Shown here in pieces: positions 10,367 through 20,923 of a stretch of DNA of 64,000 nt. The stretch comes from an uncultured Aquimarina sp. (GTDB lineage: Bacteria > Bacteroidota > Bacteroidia > Flavobacteriales > Flavobacteriaceae): NCBI GenBank assembly GCA_947498785.1, contig CANMLS010000025.1:1-64000 (forward strand), read 5' to 3'. A program made the translations under genes and the position numbers. Under the pieces are notes generated by a model. It had not been told where the DNA came from and did not search any database. It was given only the letters and a program-made list of their open reading frames with translations. Each line of letters opens with the position of its first letter. Positions within the stretch are counted from its first letter, which is position 1.

Positions 10367-10744
10367 GCTATCAAAACATTCAACTCTAACTAATCTTAGA
10401 ACACATTAATTCAATTAAAAACATAATTTATTTTAAAATCAACAATCTGGAGTAAGCTTACGAAGTATACTCCAGAAAATACATTTGTTTTAGAGGTAAT
10501 CGCTTGATAGTCAAAATATTTATAGTGATTAAAAATTGGTTTCCTGAAGATTTTATGCTTGATGAATCCAATACTCATTTTATCAAATACAACTGTATTC
10601 GATAATTAATTAAAATTATAGCATCACCTTTACCTTTATCAAAGTAAAATATAGTTTTCTTCGTTTTATTATAAAAAGCTTCTCAATTTGATCGTCCTTT
10701 CATTCAAACAATTTATAGTGTGTGCTTTTTAGTATTTGATACCT
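10367..10744. other. Intergenic region with one hairpin
   Basis: No ORF is supported here. A 9-bp perfect inverted repeat, TCTGGAGTA with 13-nt loop and TACTCCAGA, lies at 10446-10476. It has no T-run on either side, so it may be an RNA structure or an inefficient end of the transcript from the MORN-like gene. Nothing else is recognisable. Confidence 0.4.
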
Positions 10745-11431
10745 TTAGAATCCTTTATTTTGAACAGGAAACAATTTTTGTTCAGATAATTTTCCATCCG
10801 TATAATAATTCCAAATCCCATCTTTACGATCTCTTTTATAGTTTCCTTCTATAATCAAATTACCATCTGTGTCGTAATATTTGGTTGCTCCATGAAGTTG
10901 ATCATTTTCGTACATGAATTCTTTAATGACAACACCTTTTTCTGAATAAATTAGTCTTTTGCCTTGTCTTTTTCCATTAACATAAGTGGTACTCTCTGTT
11001 AATTGTCCATTTTCAAAATAAGTATGCTGTTTACCATCAAGTTTACCTGATACATAGTGTTCAGTCATCATAATTTTTTTAGAACCATTATGAAAATATT
11101 CCCAAAGCCCTATTCTTTCTTTACCAATTAATTGACCTTGACTTATTACTTTTCCTTTTTGTGTAAAATATTTAACCTTAACAGTATCATCGTCTTTTAA
11201 AAATGTTTTTACTGCTGTTGGAGAATCACCACTGCTAGGTTTATAGAATTTAAAATCTCCTATTTCTTTTCCATGATCAAATGTACCTTCATAACGTATT
11301 TGATCACTATTATCATACTTCTTTTTCCATTTACCATGCCGTTTACCTTTAGCATCATATTGATTATATTCTTGCCCTAAAACAGGCAAACACGTAAACA
11401 TTAAAGCACAAAATAAAAATATACTTCGCAT
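10745..11431 (-). CDS. Exported MORN-like (YwqK family) repeat protein
   Basis: Secreted or periplasmic protein made of tandem MORN-variant repeats, of the type database pipelines call YwqK-family antitoxin. A signal peptide (residues 1-19, ending VLGQ) is followed by about seven units of the pattern GKxxGxWxxYxxNGxL, for example GLWEYFHNGSKK, GKQHTYFENGQL, GKRLIYSEKGVV and GIWNYYTDGKL. The molecular role in Flavobacteria is unknown. The antitoxin label is inherited and nothing here supports a toxin partner. It follows yidC on the same strand after a terminator and is the last gene of a pyrG-yidC-MORN group. Confidence 0.8.
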   Translation of the reverse strand: MRSIFLFCALMFTCLPVLGQEYNQYDAKGKRHGKWKKKYDNSDQIRYEGTFDHGKEIGDFKFYKPSSGDSPTAVKTFLKDDDTVKVKYFTQKGKVISQGQLIGKERIGLWEYFHNGSKKIMMTEHYVSGKLDGKQHTYFENGQLTESTTYVNGKRQGKRLIYSEKGVVIKEFMYENDQLHGATKYYDTDGNLIIEGNYKRDRKDGIWNYYTDGKLSEQKLFPVQNKGF

Positions 11432-11528
11432 AACTACTATTTATTTGGGACATTATTTCAACGGTAGTAATATCCAAAAAGTATACCAATATTATAAAAT
11501 CATACTGATAAAATAAAGCTGAAAGCAT

Positions 11529-11557
11529 AAAAAAAACTCCAAAGAGGAGCTTTTTTT
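11529..11557 (-). terminator. Terminator of yidC
   Basis: A short hairpin (CTCC, 5-nt loop, GGAG) is flanked by an A8 run and a T7 run, 20 bp past the yidC stop. The A/T flanks extend the stem, and on the minus strand the structure ends in a T-tract. Confidence 0.7.
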
Positions 11558-11576
11558 ATAAGATATTTAAAATAAA

Positions 11577-13463
11577 TTATTTCTTCTTGGTGTTTTTTTG
11601 TTGTTCTGCTTGTTCCATCAATTCCTTCATCTTTTTCTGAAACTTCCCTTGTTTTTTTGGTTTCTTCTTATTTTCCTGAATTTTAGCATGGATTTTATCC
11701 TCATTAATGATTACATTTTTAATCACTAACATAATACCGATGGTAATCAAATTAGAAATAAAATAGTATAAAGACAACCCACTCGCATAGTTATTAAAGA
11801 AAAATAACATCATTACTGGAGACAAATACATAATGAACTTCATATTTGGCATTCCTGGTTGTTGTGTCTGCATTGTTTGTCCTGTAGTCATCGTCATATA
11901 AATGAAAATTGCAACTGATGCTAAAATCGGAAATAAACTTATATGATCTCCATAAAAAGGAATTGTAAATGGTAACTGGGCTATATTATCATAACTCGAT
12001 AAATCATCTGCCCATAAGAAACTCTTTTGACGTAACTGAAAAGCACTTGGAAAAAAATTAAATAAGGCATAGAAAACAGGAATTTGCATTAACGCAGGCA
12101 AACAACCACTCATTGGGTTAACACCCGCTTTACCATACAACGCCATTGTCTCCTGTTGCTTCTTCATGGCATTATCCTTATACTTTTCGTTTATTTCTGT
12201 AATCTCAGGACGCAAAACTTTCATTTTTGCTTGTGATACATACGATTTATAAGTCACAGGAGATAGAACAATACGAACAATGATAGTCATTACAATAATG
12301 GCAATTCCATAAGGAAGAAAACCGCTCAAAAATGCAAAAAATGGAATAAATAAATATTTATTAATTATTCCAAAAATCCCCCAACCCAAAGGCACAATCT
12401 CGTCGAGATTACGGTCGTATGTATTTACAATTCTATAATCGGTAGGGCCATAATACCAATCCATTGCATAATTAAGCTCTCCACCTTGCAACTCTAATGG
12501 CATCGATGCAGAAAATTCTTTAGTCACTTTGATATCCTTATCATCCAAATCTGTAGATCCTGCAAGGTTTTTTGAAGTAAAAGATCCTTTTTTAAATGGT
12601 GTATCTGTCAATAATATCGAAGTAAAGAAATGTTGATTAAATGCTACCCAAGTTACATTTTCTTCTTCATCATCTGTAAACTCTCCCGTCCCTAAATAAT
12701 CATCTTTACCACCATCATACTCATATTTAAGTTCGGTATAACGATTTTCATAGGCTGCACTTTTAGCATGCCTTATTCCCTGAAGTTTCCAATCCAGATT
12801 TATGGTTTGGCTACTATTAATAACTTGTTGTAATCCTTGAGATCGAATTGTAAAATCAACCATATACTCATTTGGTTTCAATTCATATCTATACTCAAGA
12901 TATTTTGTGTCAGAAACTTTAAGTTTCATGGATAGAATAGTATTCTCTCCGTTTTTGGTCACCGTAGGCTCAAAGAATAAATCTTTTGTGTTTAAAATTC
13001 TATTATCTGTCGTCCCAAAATTAATATTCAAGGAAGCATTTTTACCATCCTTAATTAAATATACAGGTACAGAATCATAAGTTTTAAAGTTTTTTAATAG
13101 TGCTTCAGATATATACCCTCCTCTATTATTTATTTTTAAGCTTAATACTTCATTTTCTACTTTGGTAAACTCCTCTTTGGCAGATGATAAACTAGCAGAG
13201 TACGCAAATGCTCCTAATTGAGATTTTGCATTTGACAGTGCAACAGAATCTTGTGGGTTAACAACAATTGGCTTACTTTCCTGAACAAAATCTGACACCG
13301 TATTCTCCTCTATCTCTTTCTCGTTTGCTACTTGTTCTTTTTTTTCTTTTTCTGCTTCAATTTCTTCTGGAGTCGGTTGATTTATATAAAACATCCAAAC
13401 GATGATTCCAAAAATAAGTGCAAATCCAATTATCGAGTTAAGATCAAATTTCTTTTCTTCCAT
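11577..13463 (-). CDS. yidC: Membrane protein insertase YidC
   Basis: Inserts and folds inner-membrane proteins, alone or with SecYEG. The N-terminal membrane anchor is at residues 12-28 (IIGFALIFGIIVWMFYI). A large periplasmic beta-domain follows (about 60-350), and then the conserved five-helix core begins near residue 365, with the hallmark VNPMSGCLPALMQIPVFYALFNF segment preserved in parts such as GCLPALMQIPVFYALF. The C-terminus is a lysine-rich cytoplasmic tail that could contact the ribosome. At 628 residues it is a typical Bacteroidetes YidC. It lies downstream of pyrG on the same strand, with a terminator-like hairpin between. Confidence 0.97.
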   Translation of the reverse strand: MEEKKFDLNSIIGFALIFGIIVWMFYINQPTPEEIEAEKEKKEQVANEKEIEENTVSDFVQESKPIVVNPQDSVALSNAKSQLGAFAYSASLSSAKEEFTKVENEVLSLKINNRGGYISEALLKNFKTYDSVPVYLIKDGKNASLNINFGTTDNRILNTKDLFFEPTVTKNGENTILSMKLKVSDTKYLEYRYELKPNEYMVDFTIRSQGLQQVINSSQTINLDWKLQGIRHAKSAAYENRYTELKYEYDGGKDDYLGTGEFTDDEEENVTWVAFNQHFFTSILLTDTPFKKGSFTSKNLAGSTDLDDKDIKVTKEFSASMPLELQGGELNYAMDWYYGPTDYRIVNTYDRNLDEIVPLGWGIFGIINKYLFIPFFAFLSGFLPYGIAIIVMTIIVRIVLSPVTYKSYVSQAKMKVLRPEITEINEKYKDNAMKKQQETMALYGKAGVNPMSGCLPALMQIPVFYALFNFFPSAFQLRQKSFLWADDLSSYDNIAQLPFTIPFYGDHISLFPILASVAIFIYMTMTTGQTMQTQQPGMPNMKFIMYLSPVMMLFFFNNYASGLSLYYFISNLITIGIMLVIKNVIINEDKIHAKIQENKKKPKKQGKFQKKMKELMEQAEQQKNTKKK

Positions 13464-13477
13464 TTATGTATGTATAA

Positions 13478-13509
13478 AAAGCCTTTATCCGAAGGTTCAG
13501 AAAGGCTTT
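13478..13509 (-). terminator. Hairpin between pyrG and yidC
   Basis: AAAGCCTTT and AAAGGCTTT form a perfect 9-bp stem around a 14-nt loop, followed on the minus strand by TTATAC. It probably ends or attenuates the pyrG transcript just ahead of yidC, whose ATG is 15 bp away. Confidence 0.6.
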
Positions 13510-13654
13510 CATCTATTTATATTTATTTATTTTTCAAAGGTCAGATTAGAATTCGTATACTAGTAATTCTTAGTTGGTATCAAAATTTGCTATTAATACG
13601 CATTTAAAAAATTATTATATTATTATATCCTATTGTCAATTATCTCGCCAATTA

Positions 13655-15307
<1,653 letters not shown>

Positions 15308-15334
15308 TTAGTAAGATTGTATTAAAATTTTGCG

Positions 15335-15342
15335 CAAAAATA
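15335..15342 (-). promoter_or_regulatory. -7 element of the pyrG promoter
   Basis: The minus strand reads TATTTTTG (TAnnTTTG consensus), 39 bp before the pyrG ATG. I found no clear TTG at the usual upstream distance. Confidence 0.5.
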
Positions 15343-15453
15343 CAAAGAAGTCTCGAATTCATTCATCGAAAATCAATCAATATTACATAACTTTTCCATA
15401 TTCCGTTAACAACGTAAAAAACTGAAAATGAATTCACAACAAGCTCAAAAAAT

Positions 15454-15479
15454 AAAATCCCGACATCAGACGGGATTTT
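15454..15479 (-). terminator. Terminator after the DUF5606 gene
   Basis: AAAATCCCG, an 8-nt loop and CGGGATTTT form a 9-bp stem, 20 bp past the stop codon of the DUF5606 gene. T-rich sequence follows on the minus strand. Confidence 0.75.
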
Positions 15480-15499
15480 TATAATTAAAAAGTGTGTAT

Positions 15500-15922
15500 T
15501 TATTCTTCTTCTTCTGAAACTTTACCCTCTTCTGGTTCAGAGAAATCATTCATTCCTTTTGATTGTAGAATATTATACCAGTGAATTACCTTTTTCATAT
15601 CACTTACATAAACTCTATCTTCATCATAATCTGGTAAGACTTCACTAAAATAAGCTTCTAATTTGTTTTTTGATTCTTTATGGCTTATTGCTTGCTCTCC
15701 ATTTTCTTTTTCTTGTATTTTTTTAAAGATTTCTCGTAATGGCACCTCCTCAGTGAATGTATAAATTGCAATCTCGCTCAATACACTTACATTATGTCTA
15801 ATACTCACAGACAATCTTTTCCCATCTAATAAGGATTCAGCCAAAAACCCACTTCGTGTTTGTGTTTTTAACTCATATAAACCAGGTTTACCCGAAATTG
15901 CTAATATTTTATCTAAGCTCAT
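15500..15922 (-). CDS. DUF5606 family protein
   Basis: Small conserved Bacteroidetes protein of unknown function (DUF5606). The conserved N-terminus reads LDKILAISGKPGLYELKTQTR, a beta-rich module, and a helical, acidic C-terminal part follows, including VSDMKKVIHWYNILQS and an EEEE tail. There are no membrane segments or signal peptide, so it is likely cytoplasmic. It lies 84 bp downstream of def and ends at a clear terminator, so it is probably the last gene of a ruvX-def-DUF5606 group. Function should not be guessed beyond this. Confidence 0.85.
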   Translation of the reverse strand: MSLDKILAISGKPGLYELKTQTRSGFLAESLLDGKRLSVSIRHNVSVLSEIAIYTFTEEVPLREIFKKIQEKENGEQAISHKESKNKLEAYFSEVLPDYDEDRVYVSDMKKVIHWYNILQSKGMNDFSEPEEGKVSEEEE

Positions 15923-16006
15923 ATATTTTTCGTTTCAAAGTTGGCAAATATCTGTAGTTCGTTTTAAAAAATCAAACATTAGCCAACATAAATATTTAAA
16001 AGTAAA

Positions 16007-16597
16007 TTATCTTCCTTTTTTCACTAAAGGAAAGCGCATTCTATATTCAGAATTGATTTTGCCTTTAGAAATATTGGTTAGTTTTCCTTTTATTAAACGT
16101 TTTTTAAGACTGGATAGTTTATCAGTAAACAAAACTCCTTCTATATGATCATATTCATGTTGAATTACTCTTGCTGCTAATCCACTATAAATTTCTGTGT
16201 GTTCAACAAAATTCTCATCAAAATAATTAATTTTTATAGTTTCATTTCGAAAAACATCCTCTCTAATCTCTGGAATACTTAAACACCCCTCGGTAAAAGC
16301 CCATTCTTCACCAGTCTCTTCTATAATTTTAGCATTAATAAATACCTTTTTAAAATCTTTTAATTGCTTTGCTTCTTCTTCAGAAAGTTCTTCATCTTCA
16401 GAAAACGGCTCTGTATCTACCAAAAACAAACGTATTGGAAGACCAATCTGAGGAGCAGCTAACCCTACCCCATAGGCATTATACATGGTTTCAAACATAT
16501 TATCCAACAATTCTGATAATTTGGGATAATCCTTTGTTATGTCTTTACCTTTTTTCTTAAGTACTGGATCTCCGTATGCTACAATAGGAAGTATCAT
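16007..16597 (-). CDS. def: Peptide deformylase
   Basis: Removes the N-formyl group from nascent polypeptides. The three family motifs are all intact: GVGLAAPQIG (residues 43-52), EGCLS (103-107, metal-binding Cys) and HEYDH (147-151, metal-binding histidines and catalytic Glu). The length of 196 residues is normal for Bacteroidetes, which carry an acidic insertion around residues 64-80. The gene starts 23 bp after the ruvX stop, consistent with an operon. Confidence 0.97.
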   Translation of the reverse strand: MILPIVAYGDPVLKKKGKDITKDYPKLSELLDNMFETMYNAYGVGLAAPQIGLPIRLFLVDTEPFSEDEELSEEEAKQLKDFKKVFINAKIIEETGEEWAFTEGCLSIPEIREDVFRNETIKINYFDENFVEHTEIYSGLAARVIQHEYDHIEGVLFTDKLSSLKKRLIKGKLTNISKGKINSEYRMRFPLVKKGR

Positions 16598-16620
16598 ATA
16601 TTTACTTATTTTATATTAAC

Positions 16621-17031
16621 TTATTGATTATAAAGATAGTCTTGCAATATAATCGTTGCACTAATCTGGTCTACCAAAGCCTTATTCCTTCGTTTCTTTT
16701 TTGAAATTCCACTAGCAAGCATTGTATCAAAAGCTATTTTGGAAGTAAACCGTTCATCAATTCTTTTTACAGGAATATTAGGAATTTCTTCACTTAATTT
16801 CTTTAAAAAAGGCTGAATTAACTTCTCACTTTCTGAAGGAGCTCCGTGTAATCTTTTTGGCTCTCCAACTATAAAAAGCTCAACTTCTTCATTAGACACA
16901 TACTCTACTAACCAGATTAATATGTCTTTAGTATCAATAGTAGTCAACCCAGAAGCGATAATTTTGGATTCATCTGTTACCGCAATCCCACAACGTTTTC
17001 CTCCATAATCTATTGCTAAAATTCGCCCCAT
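16621..17031 (-). CDS. ruvX: Putative pre-16S rRNA nuclease YqgF/RuvX
   Basis: RNase H-fold protein of the YqgF family, implicated in 16S rRNA 5'-end maturation and proposed as a Holliday junction resolvase. The N-terminal motif GRILAIDYGGKRCGIAVTD holds the first catalytic Asp, VGEPKRLHG the second region, and RIDERFTSKIA and DQISATIILQDYL complete the active site. I place the start at the ATG before GRILAID, giving 136 residues. The longer frame from 17058 would add nine residues that are encoded by the TATTTTTG promoter element itself. It leads the ruvX-def-DUF5606 group and is divergent from dapD. Confidence 0.93.
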   Translation of the reverse strand: MGRILAIDYGGKRCGIAVTDESKIIASGLTTIDTKDILIWLVEYVSNEEVELFIVGEPKRLHGAPSESEKLIQPFLKKLSEEIPNIPVKRIDERFTSKIAFDTMLASGISKKKRRNKALVDQISATIILQDYLYNQ

Positions 17032-17044
17032 ATTTATTTTTGTG

Positions 17045-17052
17045 CAAAAATA
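17045..17052 (-). promoter_or_regulatory. -7 element of the ruvX promoter
   Basis: The minus strand reads TATTTTTG, 13 bp upstream of the chosen ruvX ATG (17029-17031). The element overlaps the extension of the reading frame, which argues against the upstream ATG at 17058. Confidence 0.6.
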
Positions 17053-17157
17053 TAACATTATTATAAAAACACCGTATTTATTAACGGATTACTAAAATAT
17101 GCTTAATCTGTATTTTTTTCCAACTAAGCTATTATCTTTACCAAAATTTTTTAATCG

Positions 17158-17973
17158 ATGAACCACCTAAAGGAAACAATAGAAAGAGCTTGGGAAAACA
17201 GAGAGCTTTTAAAAGAACCAAATACGCAGAGCGCGATAAGAGAAGTTGTTAATTTATTAGATACTGGTGAGCTAAGAGTTGCAGAACCTATTGAAAAAGG
17301 TTGGCAAGTTAATGAGTGGGTAAAAAAAGGAGTGGTACTCTATTTTCCTATCCAAAAAATGGAAACTCTTGAAGCAGGAATATTTGAATATCATGATAAA
17401 ATCCCATTAAAAAAAGGGTATGAGGCTAAGGGAATTCGAGTGGTTCCAAATGCGGTAGCGCGTCATGGAGCATATATTTCTCCAGGTACAATCTTGATGC
17501 CTAGTTATGTGAATATTGGAGCATATGTAGATCAAGGAACCATGGTTGATACCTGGGCAACTGTAGGTAGTTGTGCCCAAATTGGTAAAAATGTACACTT
17601 AAGTGGAGGCGTTGGTATCGGTGGAGTATTAGAACCATTGCAAGCAGCTCCTGTAATCATTGAAGACAATGCATTTATAGGATCTCGTTGTATCGTGGTC
17701 GAAGGAGTTCGTGTTGAAAAAGAAGCTGTACTTGGAGCAAATGTCGTTTTAACAGCTTCAACTAAGATTATTGATGTTACTGGAGATACTCCTGTGGAAA
17801 GAAAAGGAATAGTCCCTTCTGGTTCTGTAGTAATCCCAGGAAGTTATACTAAAAAATTTGCAGCTGGAGAATTTAACGTACCTTGTGCTTTGATTATAGG
17901 AAAACGAAAAGAAAGCACCGACAAAAAAACCTCTCTTAATGAAGCACTTAGAGAGTATGATGTAGCCGTGTAG
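17158..17973 (+). CDS. dapD: 2,3,4,5-tetrahydropyridine-2,6-dicarboxylate N-succinyltransferase
   Basis: Acyltransferase of the succinylase branch of the diaminopimelate/lysine pathway, using succinyl-CoA. An N-terminal helical domain (MNHLKETIERAWENRELL) precedes the left-handed beta-helix of hexapeptide repeats (residues about 100-210, for example VNIGAYVDQGTMVDTWATVG). The C-terminal part is intact (KKFAAGEFNVPCALIIGKR). The length of 271 residues is standard. A near-consensus -7 element, TATCTTTA, lies at 17133-17140. The window also holds lysA, the final enzyme of the same pathway, but far away. Confidence 0.97.
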   Translation: MNHLKETIERAWENRELLKEPNTQSAIREVVNLLDTGELRVAEPIEKGWQVNEWVKKGVVLYFPIQKMETLEAGIFEYHDKIPLKKGYEAKGIRVVPNAVARHGAYISPGTILMPSYVNIGAYVDQGTMVDTWATVGSCAQIGKNVHLSGGVGIGGVLEPLQAAPVIIEDNAFIGSRCIVVEGVRVEKEAVLGANVVLTASTKIIDVTGDTPVERKGIVPSGSVVIPGSYTKKFAAGEFNVPCALIIGKRKESTDKKTSLNEALREYDVAV

Positions 17974-17996
17974 TAAAAAACACATGAAAATTTTGG

Positions 17997-18021
17997 GCTT
18001 GTCTTCATTTTTTAGGCAGGC
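17997..18021 (+). terminator. Probable dapD terminator
   Basis: GCTTGTCT and AGGCAGGC pair over 8 bp with two G-U wobbles around a 9-nt T-rich loop, followed by TCTATTATTTTT. It lies 24 bp past the dapD stop and overlaps the promoter region of the next gene. Confidence 0.45.
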
Positions 18022-18026
18022 TCTAT

Positions 18027-18034
18027 TATTTTTG
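18027..18034 (+). promoter_or_regulatory. -7 element before the GT9 gene
   Basis: TATTTTTG matches TAnnTTTG and ends 12 bp before the ATG of the glycosyltransferase gene. No clear -33 TTG is seen at 17-20 bp. Confidence 0.45.
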
Positions 18035-18046
18035 ACCCCTTGACTT

Positions 18047-19108
18047 ATGAAGATTTTGGTTATTCAACAAAAAATGATTGGAGATGTACTCACAAGTACT
18101 ATTATTTGTGAAGCTTTACGAAAAGAATATCCTGATGCGACTATAGATTACTTAGTAAATTCAAATACAAAACCAGTTCTAACAGAAAATCCTTTTTTTG
18201 ATCATATTATAGAATTTAAAAAGGAATATCAAGATAGTAAAAAAGCTTTTTACGCTTTTCTAAAACAGGTTCGAGAAGCCAAATATGATCAGGTCATTGA
18301 TGTTTATGGAAAATTAGAGAGTAACCTTATCTCTCTATTCTCTGGAGCTCCAACAAAAACATCTTTCTACAAATGGTACACACAATTTTTATACTCCAAA
18401 ACTATTAAAAGAATCCCTGACTCTATTACAAATGCCAGTACCGCAATAGAAAACAGACTTCGTTTAATTTTTCCAGAAAACAGAATTACGGCAGAAATCA
18501 CAAGACCAAAAATTTTTTTAACTAAAGAAGAAAAACAAAAAGCTGGTGAGTTTTTAGAGTCTAATGGTATCAAATCAAAAACTCCATTAATTATGATTAG
18601 CGTTTTAGGAAGTGAAATGAAAAAAACTCTCCCATTTACCTATATGGCCAAAATGATTGACAAAATAGTCAATAAAACAGGAGCAAATATCCTTTTTAAC
18701 TATATACCTAATCAAGAAAAAGATGCGCGTACAATCTATAATCTTACTATGCCAAAAACACAAAGACACATCCATTTTGATGTATTTGCAAAAAGTTTAC
18801 GCGGATTTCTTGCGATTCTATCACATTGTGATTCTTTAATGGGTAATGAAGGAGGAGCTGTAAATATGGCAAAAGCTTTAGACATACCAACATTTACCAT
18901 ATTTTCTCCATGGATTAACAAAAAAGACTGGAACATGTTTGAGGACGGAGAAACACAAATATCTGTCCATTTATCAGATTATTTACCTGGACTACTTTTA
19001 CATAAAAACAGAAAAGAGCTTAAAAAGAAATCCCTCGAACTTTACCCATATTTCAAACCAGAATTATTCATTGATCAATTATATAATTTTTTAGATAAAA
19101 ACATATGA
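18047..19108 (+). CDS. Glycosyltransferase family 9 (heptosyltransferase-like)
   Basis: Predicted LPS-core glycosyltransferase of family GT9, related to ADP-heptose:LPS heptosyltransferases. Typical features are the N-terminal KILVIQQKMIGDVLTSTIIC motif, an internal acceptor-domain Rossmann fold, and the nucleotide-sugar region GNEGGAVNMAKALDIPTFTIF (shown in part as MGNEGGAVNMAKAL) near residue 265-285. The length of 353 residues fits. It opens a cluster of glycosyltransferase and LPS-kinase-like genes. The sugar donor and acceptor cannot be read from sequence. Confidence 0.88.
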   Translation: MKILVIQQKMIGDVLTSTIICEALRKEYPDATIDYLVNSNTKPVLTENPFFDHIIEFKKEYQDSKKAFYAFLKQVREAKYDQVIDVYGKLESNLISLFSGAPTKTSFYKWYTQFLYSKTIKRIPDSITNASTAIENRLRLIFPENRITAEITRPKIFLTKEEKQKAGEFLESNGIKSKTPLIMISVLGSEMKKTLPFTYMAKMIDKIVNKTGANILFNYIPNQEKDARTIYNLTMPKTQRHIHFDVFAKSLRGFLAILSHCDSLMGNEGGAVNMAKALDIPTFTIFSPWINKKDWNMFEDGETQISVHLSDYLPGLLLHKNRKELKKKSLELYPYFKPELFIDQLYNFLDKNI

Positions 19109-19297
19109 TATCCTCCTTTCAAAACTCAAAAAATGTAATTTTAAATTTTTAACCGAATAGTATCTATAAAGACTTAGCTGTTAAACACAAGAAATTCAAG
19201 CACTCTAATTTATTAAAATTAGTCTATATCACAGTTATTTCATTATTCCAAAATTAACTACTTTTACGCAACATAACTTACAAAAATAACATCAATA

Positions 19298-20065
19298 ATG
19301 GTTAAGCTCTCTGGAGTTATTATTACATATAATGAAGAAAGAAAAATTGAAAAATGCTTAGCATCGCTTCAAGGAGTAGTTGATGAAATTGTTGTGGTTG
19401 ATTCTTTTTCAACAGATAGCACTGAAGAAATTTGCAAAAAATACAATGTTAAGTTTATAAAACAAAAATTTCTTGGCTATAAAGAACAAAAGAACTTTGT
19501 AATTACTCAAGCTTCATATGATCATATTATTTCTCTTGATGGAGATGAAGCATTATCTCCAGAACTTCAGGAATCCCTTATAAAATTAAAATCTAATTGG
19601 ATTCATGATGGATACTACATGAACAGGTATAATAATTTTTGCGGACAATGGATAAATCATTCCGATTGGTATCCTGATAAAAAATTAAGAGCTTTTAAGA
19701 AAGGAAAAGGTGAATGGAAAGGTATTAACCCTCACGATTCCTATAAATTATATAATCCAAAAAACTGCAAAAAAATAAAAGGAGATATCCTTCATTGGAA
19801 TTACCCAACATATAGTGCTTATAACATCCAAATTGAAAAATTTTCTACCATATCAGCACATTCTTATTATGAATTAGAAAAAAAAGCTTCCTTATGGAAA
19901 ATTTTATTTAACCCTACTTGGGCATTTTTTAAAGCTTACTTTTTGCGACTTGGATTTCTAGATGGTCTCAATGGTTTTATTATTTGCGCTCAAACTGCTA
20001 ATCTTACTTTTTTAAAATATATTAAGTTAAGAGAGCTTATTAAATCGGGCAATCCGAAGGAATAG
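19298..20065 (+). CDS. Glycosyltransferase family 2, WaaE/KdtX-like
   Basis: GT-A fold glycosyltransferase similar to the LPS-core beta-1,4-glucosyltransferases WaaE/KdtX. The N-terminus has the GT2 signature LSGVIITYNEERKIEKCL, then VDEIVVVDSFSTDSTEEI, and the metal-binding region SLDGDEALS (DxD-like, residues about 86-94). The C-terminal amphipathic part (ILFNPTWAFFKAYFLRLGF, GFIICAQTANLTFLKYIKL) is typical of this subfamily. The length of 255 residues is usual. The 3' end overlaps the convergent kinase-like gene by 26 bp. Confidence 0.88.
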   Translation: MVKLSGVIITYNEERKIEKCLASLQGVVDEIVVVDSFSTDSTEEICKKYNVKFIKQKFLGYKEQKNFVITQASYDHIISLDGDEALSPELQESLIKLKSNWIHDGYYMNRYNNFCGQWINHSDWYPDKKLRAFKKGKGEWKGINPHDSYKLYNPKNCKKIKGDILHWNYPTYSAYNIQIEKFSTISAHSYYELEKKASLWKILFNPTWAFFKAYFLRLGFLDGLNGFIICAQTANLTFLKYIKLRELIKSGNPKE

Positions 20066-20846
20066 TTTTGTATTTCTTTTTCCAAAAAAATATTCTTTTT
20101 TTGATTCGAATTTTGCGATAATACCTGTTCTGAAATTCTTTTGTATACCTCCACATAAAGTCGAATACTTTTTTTTCATCTTCTCCTGTATATTTAGCAT
20201 ATTCATTACTCATTACACGAATCATAGATTCATGAATTGTCAATTTTGCATAATTTTTTATTCTAGTATCAAAATCCATTTCCCCAAATTTCATCCGATT
20301 AAGATCCACCAAATAAAACTCATATTCTTCTCCTTTTCTTTTTATCAACGTATTACCTGGAGAATGATCCAAAAAGTTAACTCCATTATTGTGTAGTTTA
20401 CATGTAAATCTAGTAAAAGCTCTAAGAATAGCTTCATGATCTGGAATATCAAAATCAGTAGTCAATTCTCTATAGGTAAGATCGTACTCCAATAACTCAC
20501 TCACATAATAGCTTTTTTTAAATAAAAATGGTGTTATATGTAAGTCATAAGCCACAGGAGATGGTGTTTTTATGCCTAGTTTCAAAAGTTTATTAGCATA
20601 ATTATAAGACCTTTCTGCCTTTGATTTTCTAAAAAATCGATAGACAATCTTATTTATAAAATTAGGAATCTTAAAAGACTTAATAGTATACTTTTTATCA
20701 TCTATAACTACTATCTTAATTACATTGCGCTCTGCTGCACCTAATGTATCCGTATGTTCTTCAAAATTTAAAATACTACTCCTAATATCTGATTCTAAAG
20801 AAGTATAAGATGGATGAATGGTAAATCTATTTTGCATATTAATCAA
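20040..20846 (-). CDS. LPS kinase-like (InaA/Kdo kinase family) protein
   Basis: Predicted protein-kinase-fold enzyme of the lipopolysaccharide kinase (InaA/WaaP/Kdo kinase) family, which phosphorylates inner-core sugars at the cytoplasmic face. The N-lobe has a candidate lysine region (VIDDKKYTIKSFKIPN). The catalytic loop is FLDHSPGNTLI and the metal-binding DFG-equivalent is VDLNRMKF (residues about 180-187). The length of 268 residues is normal. It is transcribed against the preceding GT2 gene and their ends overlap by 26 bp. The setting among LPS-core glycosyltransferases supports the assignment. Confidence 0.82.
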   Translation of the reverse strand: MINMQNRFTIHPSYTSLESDIRSSILNFEEHTDTLGAAERNVIKIVVIDDKKYTIKSFKIPNFINKIVYRFFRKSKAERSYNYANKLLKLGIKTPSPVAYDLHITPFLFKKSYYVSELLEYDLTYRELTTDFDIPDHEAILRAFTRFTCKLHNNGVNFLDHSPGNTLIKRKGEEYEFYLVDLNRMKFGEMDFDTRIKNYAKLTIHESMIRVMSNEYAKYTGEDEKKVFDFMWRYTKEFQNRYYRKIRIKKRIFFWKKKYKTIPSDCPI

Positions 20847-20901
20847 TATATTCTAACAAAACTAAACAATATAGAAATGCTAAAAGATATAACTTTTAAT
20901 T

Positions 20902-20923
20902 ATTAAAGGTGAGCGCCTTTAAT
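20902..20923 (-). terminator. Hairpin at the stop codon of the GT gene
   Basis: ATTAAAGG and CCTTTAAT form an 8-bp stem with a 6-nt loop. It overlaps the stop codon of the glycosyltransferase gene at 20919 and is followed on the minus strand by AATTAAAAG. It may be a terminator or a 3'-end stabilising hairpin. Confidence 0.45.

Noticed and set aside
10745..11431. Toxin-antitoxin system suggested by the YwqK antitoxin label
   Set aside because: The protein is an exported MORN-repeat protein and no toxin gene is adjacent.
13332..13607. Plus-strand ORF over the yidC start and the pyrG-yidC gap
   Set aside because: It is mostly antisense to yidC, is rich in Phe and Lys from low-complexity DNA, and crosses a terminator hairpin.
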